Shown here in pieces: positions 10,691-22,177 of a stretch of 55,375 bases of DNA. The stretch spans positions 1 to 55,375 of the forward strand of contig WIXG01000448.1 of the NCBI GenBank assembly GCA_009869945.1. The letters run 5' to 3'. This stretch comes from Mesaphorura yosii. Lineage: Eukaryota > Arthropoda > Collembola > Poduromorpha > Tullbergiidae. A program made the position numbers and the translations under genes. Numbering within the stretch: position 1 is the stretch's first letter; each line of letters opens with the position of its first letter. The notes beneath the pieces are model-generated. The model ran no database searches. It worked only from the letters and a program-made list of their open reading frames with translations, and was not told the origin of the DNA.

Positions 10691-13600
10691 CACAGAATAG
10701 CAGAACAAATTAACTGGAACAGGTGGGCAGGATGAGATTCGCTTTCAAAGGACACCCGAGTATTCTTCAAGTCATTGTCACCTTCAAATTCGCGTACTTG
10801 CAAGAGTGGGGCGCTTTCTTGAACAGTTTGTCGATAACAATGAGAGAAGGCCAGCGGTAGCTTATGTCCAAAATTAGCACACACTGTCAAAATCAAAATA
10901 TTTTCGAGTAACGTCAGTAAGATTTAGAAAACAATTTGACTCGGTTTTTTCTTCCTTCTTGCTCGTGACATTTATGTAACACTCAACTCCACTCGGCGTG
11001 ACTCTTCCATGATGTCTTGTCTTTCCTGATGATCACCGAAATCACTGAAACACAATAAAAGCACGTACTTGTACTTCCGAGACAGAATGTGGAGATGGAA
11101 TGCGCGAGTGAGCGCGGTGGGAGAGCTCGAGACAGACAACTTGAGTTGACAGCCTTCTTTCGCCAACTGGATGAAATGAATTCTTTGTTATCAGAATTTT
11201 ATAACTTTCCATACGAATCTATTATGCCGTTGTGTGCCATAGTGAAGTACGGTCAAATAAAAACCCTCTTCTTGGCTGGAGTTGGATTCCTATCTTCTAT
11301 TTACTTCGTTGCGCTCAAACCGACTTGGCTTGGGTCTTGAGTGCTGCTGGAACTGCCTACTGCTCGGTTTTGGCTTCGCCTGTTGCCTGCGCTGCATTCG
11401 AATCGCGTAGCGTATCGCCACGCTGCTGGCTGCTTGGCTTTCCATAAAACTTCGGAAGAGCGCATGAAAGAAATCATTAAAACACAATGTGACAACACTA
11501 CATAGAATTCAAGTGAGTGAAAGAAGCCAAGAGCAACTCTCTGCGAGAGCGTAGCGTGAAGCTGTACTGGAAGAAAAGTAGAAAGTTTCCAAGAAGGATC
11601 CAGCTCAGACTCCGAACTAACATTTTTGCGGTGAGCAGTAAGCAAGCGACGGGCGTTTGTGTTTTGATGCGTGCTATTATGGAATGATAGGAGGGTAGGC
11701 AGGCAAGAGATTCGTTTTTTGAGTGCCACTTCCAACTCTGTGCCAAGCTCCGTGTACATCTTCTATTAATGAACTTCCGGACGATGCTCTATTCAACAAT
11801 TCAACTCGAGGAAACATCAAAGTTATATTGCCTCTGCCAGCAAGCACTTTGCATGCCGCCAATGCCTGAATTTTGATGCGACCACAAAAGCGAATAGCGA
11901 GTCCAGGCCATGAAACGGCATTGCGTGGTGGTGCAGGGCCGTAAAACGATTCGAATAATAAGGGAAATTATTTTGAACGCTGCGGCGTTGCAGTAGTAAT
12001 AAAAGGGCGACTAAAAACTAGTAAAATGGTGAGTATTTTATGAGACCTCACACGTTATTACCAGAAAAGTTTAGAATCATCAATAAAATAATAAAATCAA
12101 CTCCAAGCAAAAGCGAATGGCAAGTGCAAAGGGCAAACGATGAATTTCGTGACACCAAAGCCCCGCCAGCAGAAGCTCAGCGACAAATAATTTGAATGCA
12201 GCTTGGCTGTGGTGGATAAAAATTAGATTGCAATTTGGATGCAGGTAAATTCTTCTGAGCAGAATCCAGAATGAAACTCAAGAAAGGAAAAGGATAAACG
12301 GATTCGATTATTGGAAATGGGAGGTCCACCAAAGGAGCAGCAGGTGAATTATTGCGTAAGCGTAAATTAATTGAACCTTCTTTTTCCAGTATCCACTTGA
12401 TAAAATGCTCACTTTATTATTGTGAATTGCAGGTCCAGATCGGCCTGGATGCGTGTGGACTCAGGTGGACTTCTCCATGCACGCTGAGCATATACATTAC
12501 TCGATTAAATTCGATTTAGAGTGTGTTGTTACGGTTAGATTGATTCGGCATTGGGTATTTCGGTATTTGCGGCAGTGTAGGCGGCTTATCCCAAGAGTTT
12601 CATAAATATTTCATTGAAAGCAGCATAAAGCATGGAGCCGTTTTACCGATACCGTACCCAAAGACACAAGCAGGGCAGAGGCACGAGAATGGGCAGTTAG
12701 CAGTCGGGTCTGCAAACAAATGCTAAACGCATGGAGCAGTTAAGGGTAATGAAAAAAGAATAATGGGCTCGAGTCAAGTAAATAAATGCCAGGCTGAAAT
12801 TTAAAACTGAATCACGTTGCACATTGTACAATCCGTTCGAAGAGATTAGAAGTATAGAAGGATCTTTTAATATCAATCAGAAGCACTTTGGATCAAGAGC
12901 CGGGAATTGCTGGAATCTGATTAATAAGAGATTTCGGTTTCAGGTATCCGCTGCAGCAGTGGCTGGTTGGCTGGACCGCGACCACAAACGTAGGATAAAG
13001 TCGGTCTTGGTGGGATATTACGTTCAAGATCTATTATCTCTTGGATCAAGTGAGCAGCAGCAGTCTCAGGTCTCTCATCTGATTGATTTATTCCCTGCCT
13101 CCAATGAAATAAAATATCTTTGCTATTGTCATTGCTATTGCCATTTCCTCCTGCTTGGCGCTTGGATTGGATCTTCGTGTATAAATGACGACATTATTTG
13201 AGTGGTGGAGCAGGAGAGATAAGAAGCAGTGGTTGGAGAAGCACCAGCATAATGGCAGAGCTAGAGCAAGGAAATGAAATAAAGGAAGAAACCCAGTAAA
13301 GACAACTAAAGTAGCTTAAGCTTTACTTTACTTTCCAGGCTCCTTTTTTATTCTTATTTGATTCAAGATAATATTTCGTACGTATTTTCAATGCCACCAC
13401 TGCTGGCCCAACACCAGGCTTGGCTTGGCGGAAACTGTATTGGATTTCTATTTCAGGACCAATTCGAAAAAGAGTAAATCCTCTTGAAGAATTCACTTCA
13501 CTACACTATCTTGACTTAATCTAATTCTTCTGTATGACTGCGACATGCGACTACTTTCACCCTTCCAGTGCAGTGCGTCGACAACGTCGACATCGACTTC

Positions 13601-16600
13601 GACTGCGTACGAGGACACGAGAAAGAGTTGAATATAATATGCGTATGATATTCTTAAGCAAGCGCACAAGAAGACGACGCACGAAGAGGGAAGCTAACTC
13701 AGCACAATTTTCACCATTCCATTGGCAATTTACCCTTTGCCTTGCTGCACTTTCGATGATATTCGCACCATGTGTTTGCAGTTCAGTCGTGACATACGCT
13801 CTTGTCGTATTAGATTTCCTTATTACCTCATTCCGAGTCTCAGGTTCAATAATAGTAATAATATTTCTCTCGTATTCCTTATCAGATTGGATTCGAGATG
13901 AAGGGTAAAAATTGTATGGATTCAGATGTCGAAGAATGTGATTTTAGAAGAGGTGCTTTCTGCTTTCACCGCGCATGCTTTCTCATTCCCTTTCACCATG
14001 CCAGACGAACAAGCACACGTTGAATAAATACCTCTCGCCATTCATTCAACGCGTGTGTGCTATCTTGGTTTAGCTTGTGGTATCCATAATTAATTCATGT
14101 TCCCATAATTGAGGATTGTTTTAGTAGCCACATTCCAGGACGCGGACGTGTGTTTGGTACAAACCGCAAGAGAAACGAAGACAGACGCGAAACAATGCAA
14201 TGGGAAATTCTGCTCTACTTTTTTTTACCACACGCACACGTCTTTTATTATTTCTGTAGCAAACTTTAAATTTCATCCCTTGAAGCACTCGGCGCATATC
14301 ACATCATCGACCAACTTTCACACGTATTTTCTCCATTTGAATTTGGTTTCCCAAGAGAGAGTTTATCCCTCATACAATCACATTGCTGAAACTATTCCAT
14401 TCTTCTTCTCTCACACTAACTCGCGTGCTTGCCTTTGCTTTGCCACGCATAGGGCTGCCACTGGGAGGCCGTTTCATTACCGCCGTGCGTGGTCTGACTT
14501 CGATGTAAAGTACATCACATCGTAATGATCTTCCACGAAAATGGCACAAAATTTTCACTGCAAAACGTAGAAATGACCGTCATACGCACACATCAGGGTT
14601 TTGCTAACAGATCATACCATCATCGTCGCAGACTGGTACCTGATCTATTTCACTCGGTTTAGGGCAAATTTCTTGAGATGAACAGCTTTTGACTGCCGGC
14701 CACGCCCACAGGGTTCAAAAACTAGTTCAATGCAGTAATGCAGTGCTCAACTCAGCAAGTCAAATATTTGGAATCAAGTCGCTGTTGTGGATTTTACGCT
14801 GAAGCTGTGGGCTGGAGCGGAGAAGATTCGAAGATTAAATTAATCCGGAGCGTGTCTGGCAAATTATACGCATCAGTGACGTTACACAATATGGGAGGTT
14901 TGAGTAGTTTGAGGACAAACACAACACTTCAACAAACAGCGAAAAGGTATCCTGCTCCACACAAAATCTCGACACGACACCGACACGGAACAAACATGCA
15001 CGGTTTGTTGAATTGCTGGATCCGAGATTCGAGTGTTTTAGGACAATAATTAACGCTTCGTTTGTTTTAGTACAAGCCGACATTCATCAGAGGACGAGCG
15101 CTGTGTGTGGAATCATAAACACCATAAATCAAATCATCTTTCAAGATCAGAGGGTGAATGTGATGTGTAGCACGAGACGAGAGGGCAACCTTTCATCGTC
15201 GTGTGGCGGCTCGTGTTAGATTAGCCTTTTGCATTTCAGCAGTTCAAGATACCTCCGCCTCGCCGATTCACTCGGTATTCACTGCAGTTCCTGTTTCTCA
15301 TCGTGTCTAATCCTTCGTGGATCGAATAACCCAAGCCGCGGACAGAGGTGGTGATGAAGAAGCAGCCGTGGAAGCAGGATCCAGAAATCCCACCATCACC
15401 ATCTTATCTCGCCATCGCCATTAATATTATGTCTCTCTCCCACAAACGTGCGCCATAGCCGTGTTGTAACCTGTTAGTCCAGCTGGGTTCATTGGTCAAC
15501 AAGATAAACGATGTGCCAAGCGTTGTAATCATTGCTCGCTGCTAACAGAAGAAAGACCGACTCGAAAGCTACATGACGAGAACGATTCCGAGAGAACCGC
15601 AAACAAACATCATTTGTAACTTCTCGCCGTCTAGAGAGTAGACCGACCAGCTCAGCTGTACAAACAGATTCAATTAAATTTTCAAATAAAGCCAGGCCAG
15701 ACCATTTTTGCTAATCAGAGATTGTCGCATCGACTTGATTTGATTGAGAGCATGAAATTCGATTTAATATGGTAATTAATTTCATGTGGGTTAATTGGTA
15801 ATGAATTTTGGTCCTGGTTTTAGGATAATTTAATTATGCGATTCGTGCACCAACTTTATTCAATTCATTTCGCAACAAAATAAAAATACAGCACCAGAAT
15901 CATAACACAAACGTCACCATTACATTGCTTGTTTGATGATTATTTAGCCTAAATATGTAGAAAAATAAGCCATATTGTTGAAGCCCCTTTGAAGCAGCGG
16001 ACTGCAGTCGACGTAGCCTTTGTCCATTGATTTCATAAGCGGAGCGTCATAAAAACCCCGCCGAACACTGCTACGAGACCGCGATGAGCATAAGTCGTCA
16101 TTCCTGCGAGACATATTACAAAAAGCAAGCTGATTAAATTATAAATTCATACTTTCCAAACCACACAAAGTGTAAGCAGAAAGTGTACCTGCGGAACTTT
16201 TAACTCTGCCATATTTGGACAAATGGGATGGAAAATTATTCAAATGCTGCACCATCATTCCAGTCTCCCAGGTGCGTTGCCCGATGCGAGCAATGCTAAA
16301 ATATTACAATGCAAAAGATTTTTAATATCTGGAGTCGTTAATGGCTTCTGCTCCACATTAACATTAAGTGGCTCACCACTTAATGGAAATTACTCCACGC
16401 CGAAAGTATTTATGGCTGACTTTGATTCGAAGACCAAGCACCGAGGTTTGCAAGTTTCCAACTCCCGCGACGGCAGTGTCGGTGATAATTGGACGATATT
16501 CAATTACATGTGGCCTCTCAATCTGCGGCAAAAAAAGAACGCGGCACATTTAATGCATAATGCGGTGGAATTTTTCACAGCCCAGTTCTCACGAGGGGTT

Positions 16601-17202
16601 GTGGAGTCTGACAAATACTCCAAGACATGCAAACATGTTGGTAATCCTCTTTTAACAAGTTTCTGTCTCGGTTGGGGAAAACAAATATCAATTTTAATAA
16701 ATAACATTCAGCAGGTAAACACCAAGGCAAGGGCACGTACTCCGTTTCCGAACGAAAAATCCAGCAAGACGCAACGTAAACTTGAGTCGAGGGACTTTCA
16801 CCACACGAGCAGAAGCTACGAAAGTTAAATGGAGTCACGTTCACCTTTCCCGTGCGTTTTACAACATACTTTCATTTTTAAGGCATGTAAATGTCAGACA
16901 GTATGTGCAAGTTCTCAACCTGACTCTGGAACGAACGAACGTCTTTATCTCGTGTTATGTTACAGTTTACGGTTTGAGATAATTTAGTTTTACTATCAGG
17001 TCACGCGCCGTGCTTTGCTCTGACTGCTTTAGGAAAGATGATGCGAGCTTCCGTATTGCGCTTAAATTTTCAGGACGAGCACTTAGAAAGGCGATTTTCA
17101 AATTATTTCACAAGCTTGTCAGCCGAGCCACTGTCGAAGAGATAAGTCAAGTCAAGTAACCTGAAGAAATCTAATTTAATCTCACGTAAAATGCCAAACT
17201 TC
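10691..17202. other. Intergenic between Beat-like genes A and B
   Basis: About 6.5 kb. It contains the upstream region of gene A and whatever lies 3' of gene B. I searched the minus strand by eye for the missing second half of Ig2 of gene B (a Lys/Arg-Cys with DGLETS-like residues before it) and found none. Two longer open frames, plus 13534-13908 and plus 16223-16828, have no recognisable domains and look like chance. Confidence 0.45.
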
Positions 17203-19879
17203 TCAGCAGTCGTGGAAGTGCGTTAAAAGAAAAGAATACGTTGTCACGTATCGTGAATTTGGAGGAGCAGAAGTAGTAAACGAAAAGTCCGACGAGATAA
17301 TGGAACATGTCCGTGCGACGCGACGTATTACGATAAATACTTGTCCGTGGCCGGCGGAGGGAGCGCGCAGTGTGAAGACAAGACAGGTCTCGTAAACTTT
17401 TGGGCTCTGGTTAAAATATAATAATCCAAACTTTACCTTTTCATCATTGATGTGAAACGTGAGCTGCGCCGGAGGTAGACTTCTCGAAGAAGTACAATTG
17501 CCGTTAATAGCATCACCCATCAAAACACTGGAAGAAATGTTGCTGATTCGCGGCCTCTCGGGATCCGGAGGTACTTTTGGCAGAGAGAAAGAACACGAAC
17601 AGAGATAAGTAAGTCGGCTGGGAAAAGGCACAAAGCTAAACTAACTTTCACCACGCGGAACGTGCAGACTGCTGCATGCGTGAACGTGAACAGTGAAGGC
17701 GTTTTATTGAGTGAGAGAGAATTTCTTCTTTGAGTCGGATCTCGTTTGAATCTTTATTTACCAAACACATTATTCGCTTCTCCTCACTTCTTTTCTCCTC
17801 GTGCGTGTACTCAGCCACAATTTGAGTTCTCTTTAAAATATCAAATAAAATTATACAACCAAGTAAATATTGTTCACCAGTCTGAGCCGGCGGCTCGGCT
17901 GATGGTGATGATGATGAGCGAAAACCTCATCAACGGAGAATCAAGGCAGGAGAGGAGAACGAACGACACAGAAAACAACAAAAGTTTGTGGTATTTCCCT
18001 TCATTCCGGAAGTAATATACTCTTTCTCATTTCAAAGTACACCAAACACAGATTAAAGTGCAGAAACTTGTTCCACATTTGTTACGCAGTAATTTTAATA
18101 CGATTTCTCTGCCAAGCGACCACATTTTACATTGTGTGAGATAAATTTATTTCTTTTGGCGGACGCGGGACAGACAAGAGGCAGGAAACCACGGCACAAT
18201 GAATTTAGAATGCCAGAAAGAATTTGCAAAGTTAAAATCAACCCATTTTAATGGAATTAGAGCGAACGGAACAGAGAATGAAGCCTGCCTGCCTTCGTCT
18301 CATTTCCGGGCTTGGCTCATGGCGTCTCGCGTCTCAAATCGAAAAGTTCTTTTCCAACGACCTACTTTCTTCTTGACGAGATCCGATTTAAGAAAGGAAG
18401 ATGCCATTCACTGTTCACTTTGGAATTTAAAAGCTTTGAATTGAATCCGAATCATTAAAACGAGCGAGCGAACGATTTGGTTGTTGCGTCATTAACACGA
18501 AGAAATGATCTGAATACCCGCTTACCGATGACTGTGAAGTTGCCCTCTTTATACAGGGCTTGAAACGATTTCTCAGCTAGAATCTCGCACCGATAAATGC
18601 CGCTTGCATTGAGCGTGATAGACTTGATTGTGACCTGGTTTAATGAAGCGTTGGCTACCTGCATGTGAAAAGAAGATGCATCAATTACATACATGTCGGA
18701 AATGTTGTACTCCGGAATTACTGACTGCCAGGACTTACATGCACGGCGAATCCTGAAACATTAAACGTCAAGACAGGAGGATTATCCTGTGGAAGGTATC
18801 GGAAGAATTCGTGACCGTCTTTGAACCATTTCAAGGAAAGGAGTTTGTCGGCTTCCAGCTGAAAATCGCAAAGGAGCGTTTCTGTACCGCCGATGAGCCC
18901 TGTCTCAGGAATCAGGACGTTGCCCATCTTGAGGCCAGTTGCGAATAATTGCTCATCTGTGAAAATGACACAAATTACATACTTCATATTGCACATGTTC
19001 TACAAATTAAAAAGTCTTCGGTACGACTGCCAAATTGGGCTTAAAACTCAGTCGAATTAATGACCACGACGGAAGTAGGCTGGTGGTATGCTGTAGTAAA
19101 TGTGAAATGCTACCAAAATATAGGCCGCGGGACAGTTGGAGAAAAATTGCATTCTCCATGCAACGAGATGAAGAGAGGGAGCGTTTTTCTCAATGAGTTC
19201 TTTCATTTTTTGAATTGTCACTCCACATTTCAAGTCTCATTTCTTATCCTCCTCGCGCAAGACAGCACCAGCTCAGATCTCAAGGCAGCTAGAGCATTCC
19301 AGTTCCAGTGTGCTATTGCTGCTGTCTGCCTCTGTCTTGAAATAAATGTCTCAAAGTTAGCAAGGCAGTCAGTCTGCAGTGGCAGTAATATGCACTTGAC
19401 TTTACACTTCTTCCAGTTCATTCAACTCTGATGACTCCTAAATCACTTTACTCTTTTCTCTTACAAGTCAAGCTGCACTACTGCTATAATGTCTTTCCTA
19501 ACACACTTTCCGACTGAAACTATTTCCAGCCAGTGCGCTATAAACAGCTCAATTTAAAACACAAAAGAAGGAAGCCTGGAAATTGCAAAGGAAAGAGCGG
19601 TGGAAAAGGCAGCGGCGGCTTTGCCTTTGCGGTTTTAATTTACTATGCGTTAATTTATGGTTGCTGATTGTCCAGAATAAACTGGAATTATTAGATTGCC
19701 ATTGCGGCTAAAGTTAGCTGCGCCAAGGGCTAACGGGTAAGGGCCTTAAGCCGTGTAATGAATCGAGGCTTACCTGGTTGCTGCTGGAGCATTACCACGA
19801 GTATGAGCCAGAATTTGAGTCTCTCAGCGTCTCCTGGGCCCGTTGAACTAAGTCGCACTCTTCTGAAACCACGCCACAT
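17203..19879 (-). CDS. Beaten path-like Ig protein (gene B), 3' end uncertain
   Basis: Four exons are well supported: 19879-19774, 18956-18739, 18658-18526, 17573-17437 (594 bases, 198 codons, all in phase). The first gives a 35-residue start with a hydrophobic segment (FWLILVVMLQQQP). Ig1 has Cys65 and Cys132 (GIYRCE) with LKWFKDGHEFFRYLP. Ig2 begins VPPDPERPRIS and reaches Cys179 (GNCTS) and FHINDEK, but lacks the SKPAA motif of its paralogues. A donor-like GTAAAG follows at 17436, yet no matching exon was found downstream. The frame also reads straight on for 77 codons to TGA at 17203. That extension has a Cys (ARTCSI) 62 residues after Cys179, against 60-61 in A, C and D, and an ET pair near the expected place. 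So the intron may have been lost and the domain diverged. This would make a 275-residue soluble protein with no membrane tail. Exons 1-4 are firm; the 17203-17436 extension is doubtful. Confidence 0.75.
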
Positions 19880-21119
19880 TGCTCGAGTCTTAAACGTTCG
19901 TTTTAATTAGAGTAAATCTGGTTTCACAAATTACACCGAGTCAGCATAAAGATAACGACTGCAATGTGGCACTGTTGACTGGCACTGGCACAGCACAATA
20001 CTTTTGGCTAATGTGATGTCTGCGTTCATAAATTGCGAGATAAATGTAAGAGAATAAGAATGTAGGATTATACTGAACTGAATTTAAACGTGAACGCAAC
20101 GCTACGCTAAGCAGTGCCGATGATGATGCTGAGGGAGCGAGCACAAGCACACAAATTACACGGTGTAATTTCTTTTCTTGCTCTCTGGTGTTTTATAATT
20201 GTTTCTCTTCTGTCTCGTGTCTTCTTTGTCTTTCGTTGTCGTCCAAGTTCTTCTCTGATCTTCCTTTCACGCTGCTCGCGCCCTATGCTGCCGCTGCCGC
20301 GAGTACGAGGACGCAGAATGCGTCGTGTGTGGTGGTGGATGAAATTGATGCAGGAGACGGTCGGTACAAAGGAACCAGCCAGAAAATGACGATCGCGACG
20401 ATGATTTCACAAGAGAGCAAACAGCAGAGGCAGAATCGAGATGCGGGCTTTCTTTTGCTGACGACGCGTCCGCGTCTCACAATCCACAGACACGCCGATG
20501 AGGACGACAATCCAATGTGTGTGCCAAACCAACCAACACAAAAAACTGAATAAAAGTTGGCACGAGTGCGGCACGAAGAAGGGTTAAAATAAGAAATTCA
20601 CAAGAACACAAGAACGCGAATGCGAGAGCAAAAACTGGAATTGATGAGAAGGAGAAAAGAGAGAACAGCAAAGTAGAGAGCGGACTGGGCTTGTGTACGG
20701 ATAACGCAAAGCTGCGTCGAGATGAGAAACTGGAGAGCGAAAGTGGCAGCAAAGAGTGTGGCGTGCTTCGTGCTTTCTTCTCGGTCGGTGTTTAAGGGCG
20801 TTTAGCGTTTAAAGGATGAATATCGGCTACTGGTTGGGTCGCACTATGTGTGTACAAGTTACACAATGTACATGTGCGATTTTTTAAAAGGGAGAATCCC
20901 AATCCGGGTTGAGAACGTAATACGGACACAAGACTGGAATCCAAGACCGACACCGAAACCAGTAATGCAATATTGTGTTGGTGTCTTTGCAGCGTCGCGT
21001 CCGCGTCGTAGCCGTAGTAGTACGTGCAGTAATGTAATGTGATATGCGATATGGAAGGATAAACGATCGAGAAGAGGAGCACAGATAGAGAAAACAACAC
21101 TGAACCGTGTTCCCAGTTG

Positions 21120-21159
21120 TGTAAAGTGATAGTAAAGTAAAAAGAGTTTACACTTTACA
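21120..21159. repeat. 9-bp inverted repeat
   Basis: TGTAAAGTG at 21120-21128 and its exact complement CACTTTACA at 21151-21159, separated by 22 bases that contain a further GTAAAG. It lies upstream of gene B on the opposite strand. It may be chance in AT-rich DNA. Confidence 0.5.
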
Positions 21160-22145
21160 AAATTTTGGAAATGTGATGTGATATTCGCCTTTTATTGTCT
21201 CCAGTCGCCTTCCAACCAGTTTCAGCGCTGCCAGTTGAACAACAGACACAAGTACAGCGTACTTAGTATTAGGAGGCAAGGGATTCCAGAAGACGACGAC
21301 GTCGATGGGCCTCCAGTCTCAAGTGCTATATCGCAATCACAATGATATGGTTAATATTGGTGCTGAGACGAGACACACAAGGCTTCAGACTGGGGCAGCT
21401 CACAAAGAACAACAGACTACAAAAGTTTGTATTGGTTTCATGTTATATTGGGCTTGGGAGATCCTCAATCCATCCACGGTCACGGTGTTACGGTTCTGAT
21501 ACAACTTTTGTCCTTCTTTGGCACCCAACACCTCTCCAACAACAACGACACGACAGAAATAGAATGCGCAGCCACGCCAAAGTATTATGAGTTAAGGATT
21601 AAAGAAAAATCCGGCGCAAGGCAGCGATACGTAGCGCCATGGAATTTCCTCATTTTCCCTTCCTTTCTCCAATATCTAAACATGAAAGCGGCGGTGGTAG
21701 GTGGCAATTCCTACCCGCTGTCCAGCCAAGTCAGATAAGGACGTGGGCTAGGACTGCCTGACTTCAATAAATTAAACTTGAGCACGTCTCCACATTTTTG
21801 TCTCAAGTTGAGGATTTTTGCATAACTTTTGCGTGGTTTTGATTTGAGCTTGGTTGAATGTAAATAAGCACTTACCCTCTCCACTAAACAATTTGAGTCG
21901 GATTCATCCAGCTTTGCCCTACCTTTCAGGATCGCATCTCACGCCGCATTCAAGTTGAATGGACTGGAAGGAAAACTTTCTTCCGAAACTTAATGCACTG
22001 AAATTGAAAAGAAGAAGTGGTTCATTCAATTTCAAAGAAGTTGAACTCGTTGCAATGCTGGCTGGCAGAAGAACTTGAACTCTTCATATTATTATCGCCA
22101 TCGTCGTCCTCGTTATTGAAAGCTTTGGTAAAGTGTTAAAGTGAA

Positions 22146-22177
22146 ATTTTATATGCTCACTTACGACCATATAAAAT
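22146..22177. repeat. 10-bp perfect inverted repeat with 12-base loop
   Basis: ATTTTATATG at 22146-22155 and CATATAAAAT at 22168-22177 are exact complements around a 12-base loop. The stem is AT-rich. It could be a small hairpin or a paired binding site; nothing around it says which. Confidence 0.6.

Noticed and set aside
11301..11759. A 152-codon open frame on the minus strand upstream of gene A
   Set aside because: No family resemblance, and competing frames cover the same bases.
13534..13908. A plus-strand frame with an Arg-rich start and two hydrophobic segments
   Set aside because: Hydrophobic runs arise from T-rich DNA; no family match and no exon structure.
15960..16012. A short minus frame ending in a hydrophobic tail as gene B's last exon
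   Set aside because: The acceptor is poor, the peptide is under 20 residues, and the Ig2 exon that should precede it is missing.
16223..16828. A 201-codon open frame on the plus strand
   Set aside because: No signal peptide, domain or repeat pattern, mixed composition, and about the length expected once by chance in a window this size scanned in six frames. It lies where gene B's 3' exons could be, but on the wrong strand.
17250..17385. A third-frame hydrophobic stretch as a terminal exon of gene B
   Set aside because: It would need the Ig2 second half to fit in about 50 bases and the phase would not match exon 4.
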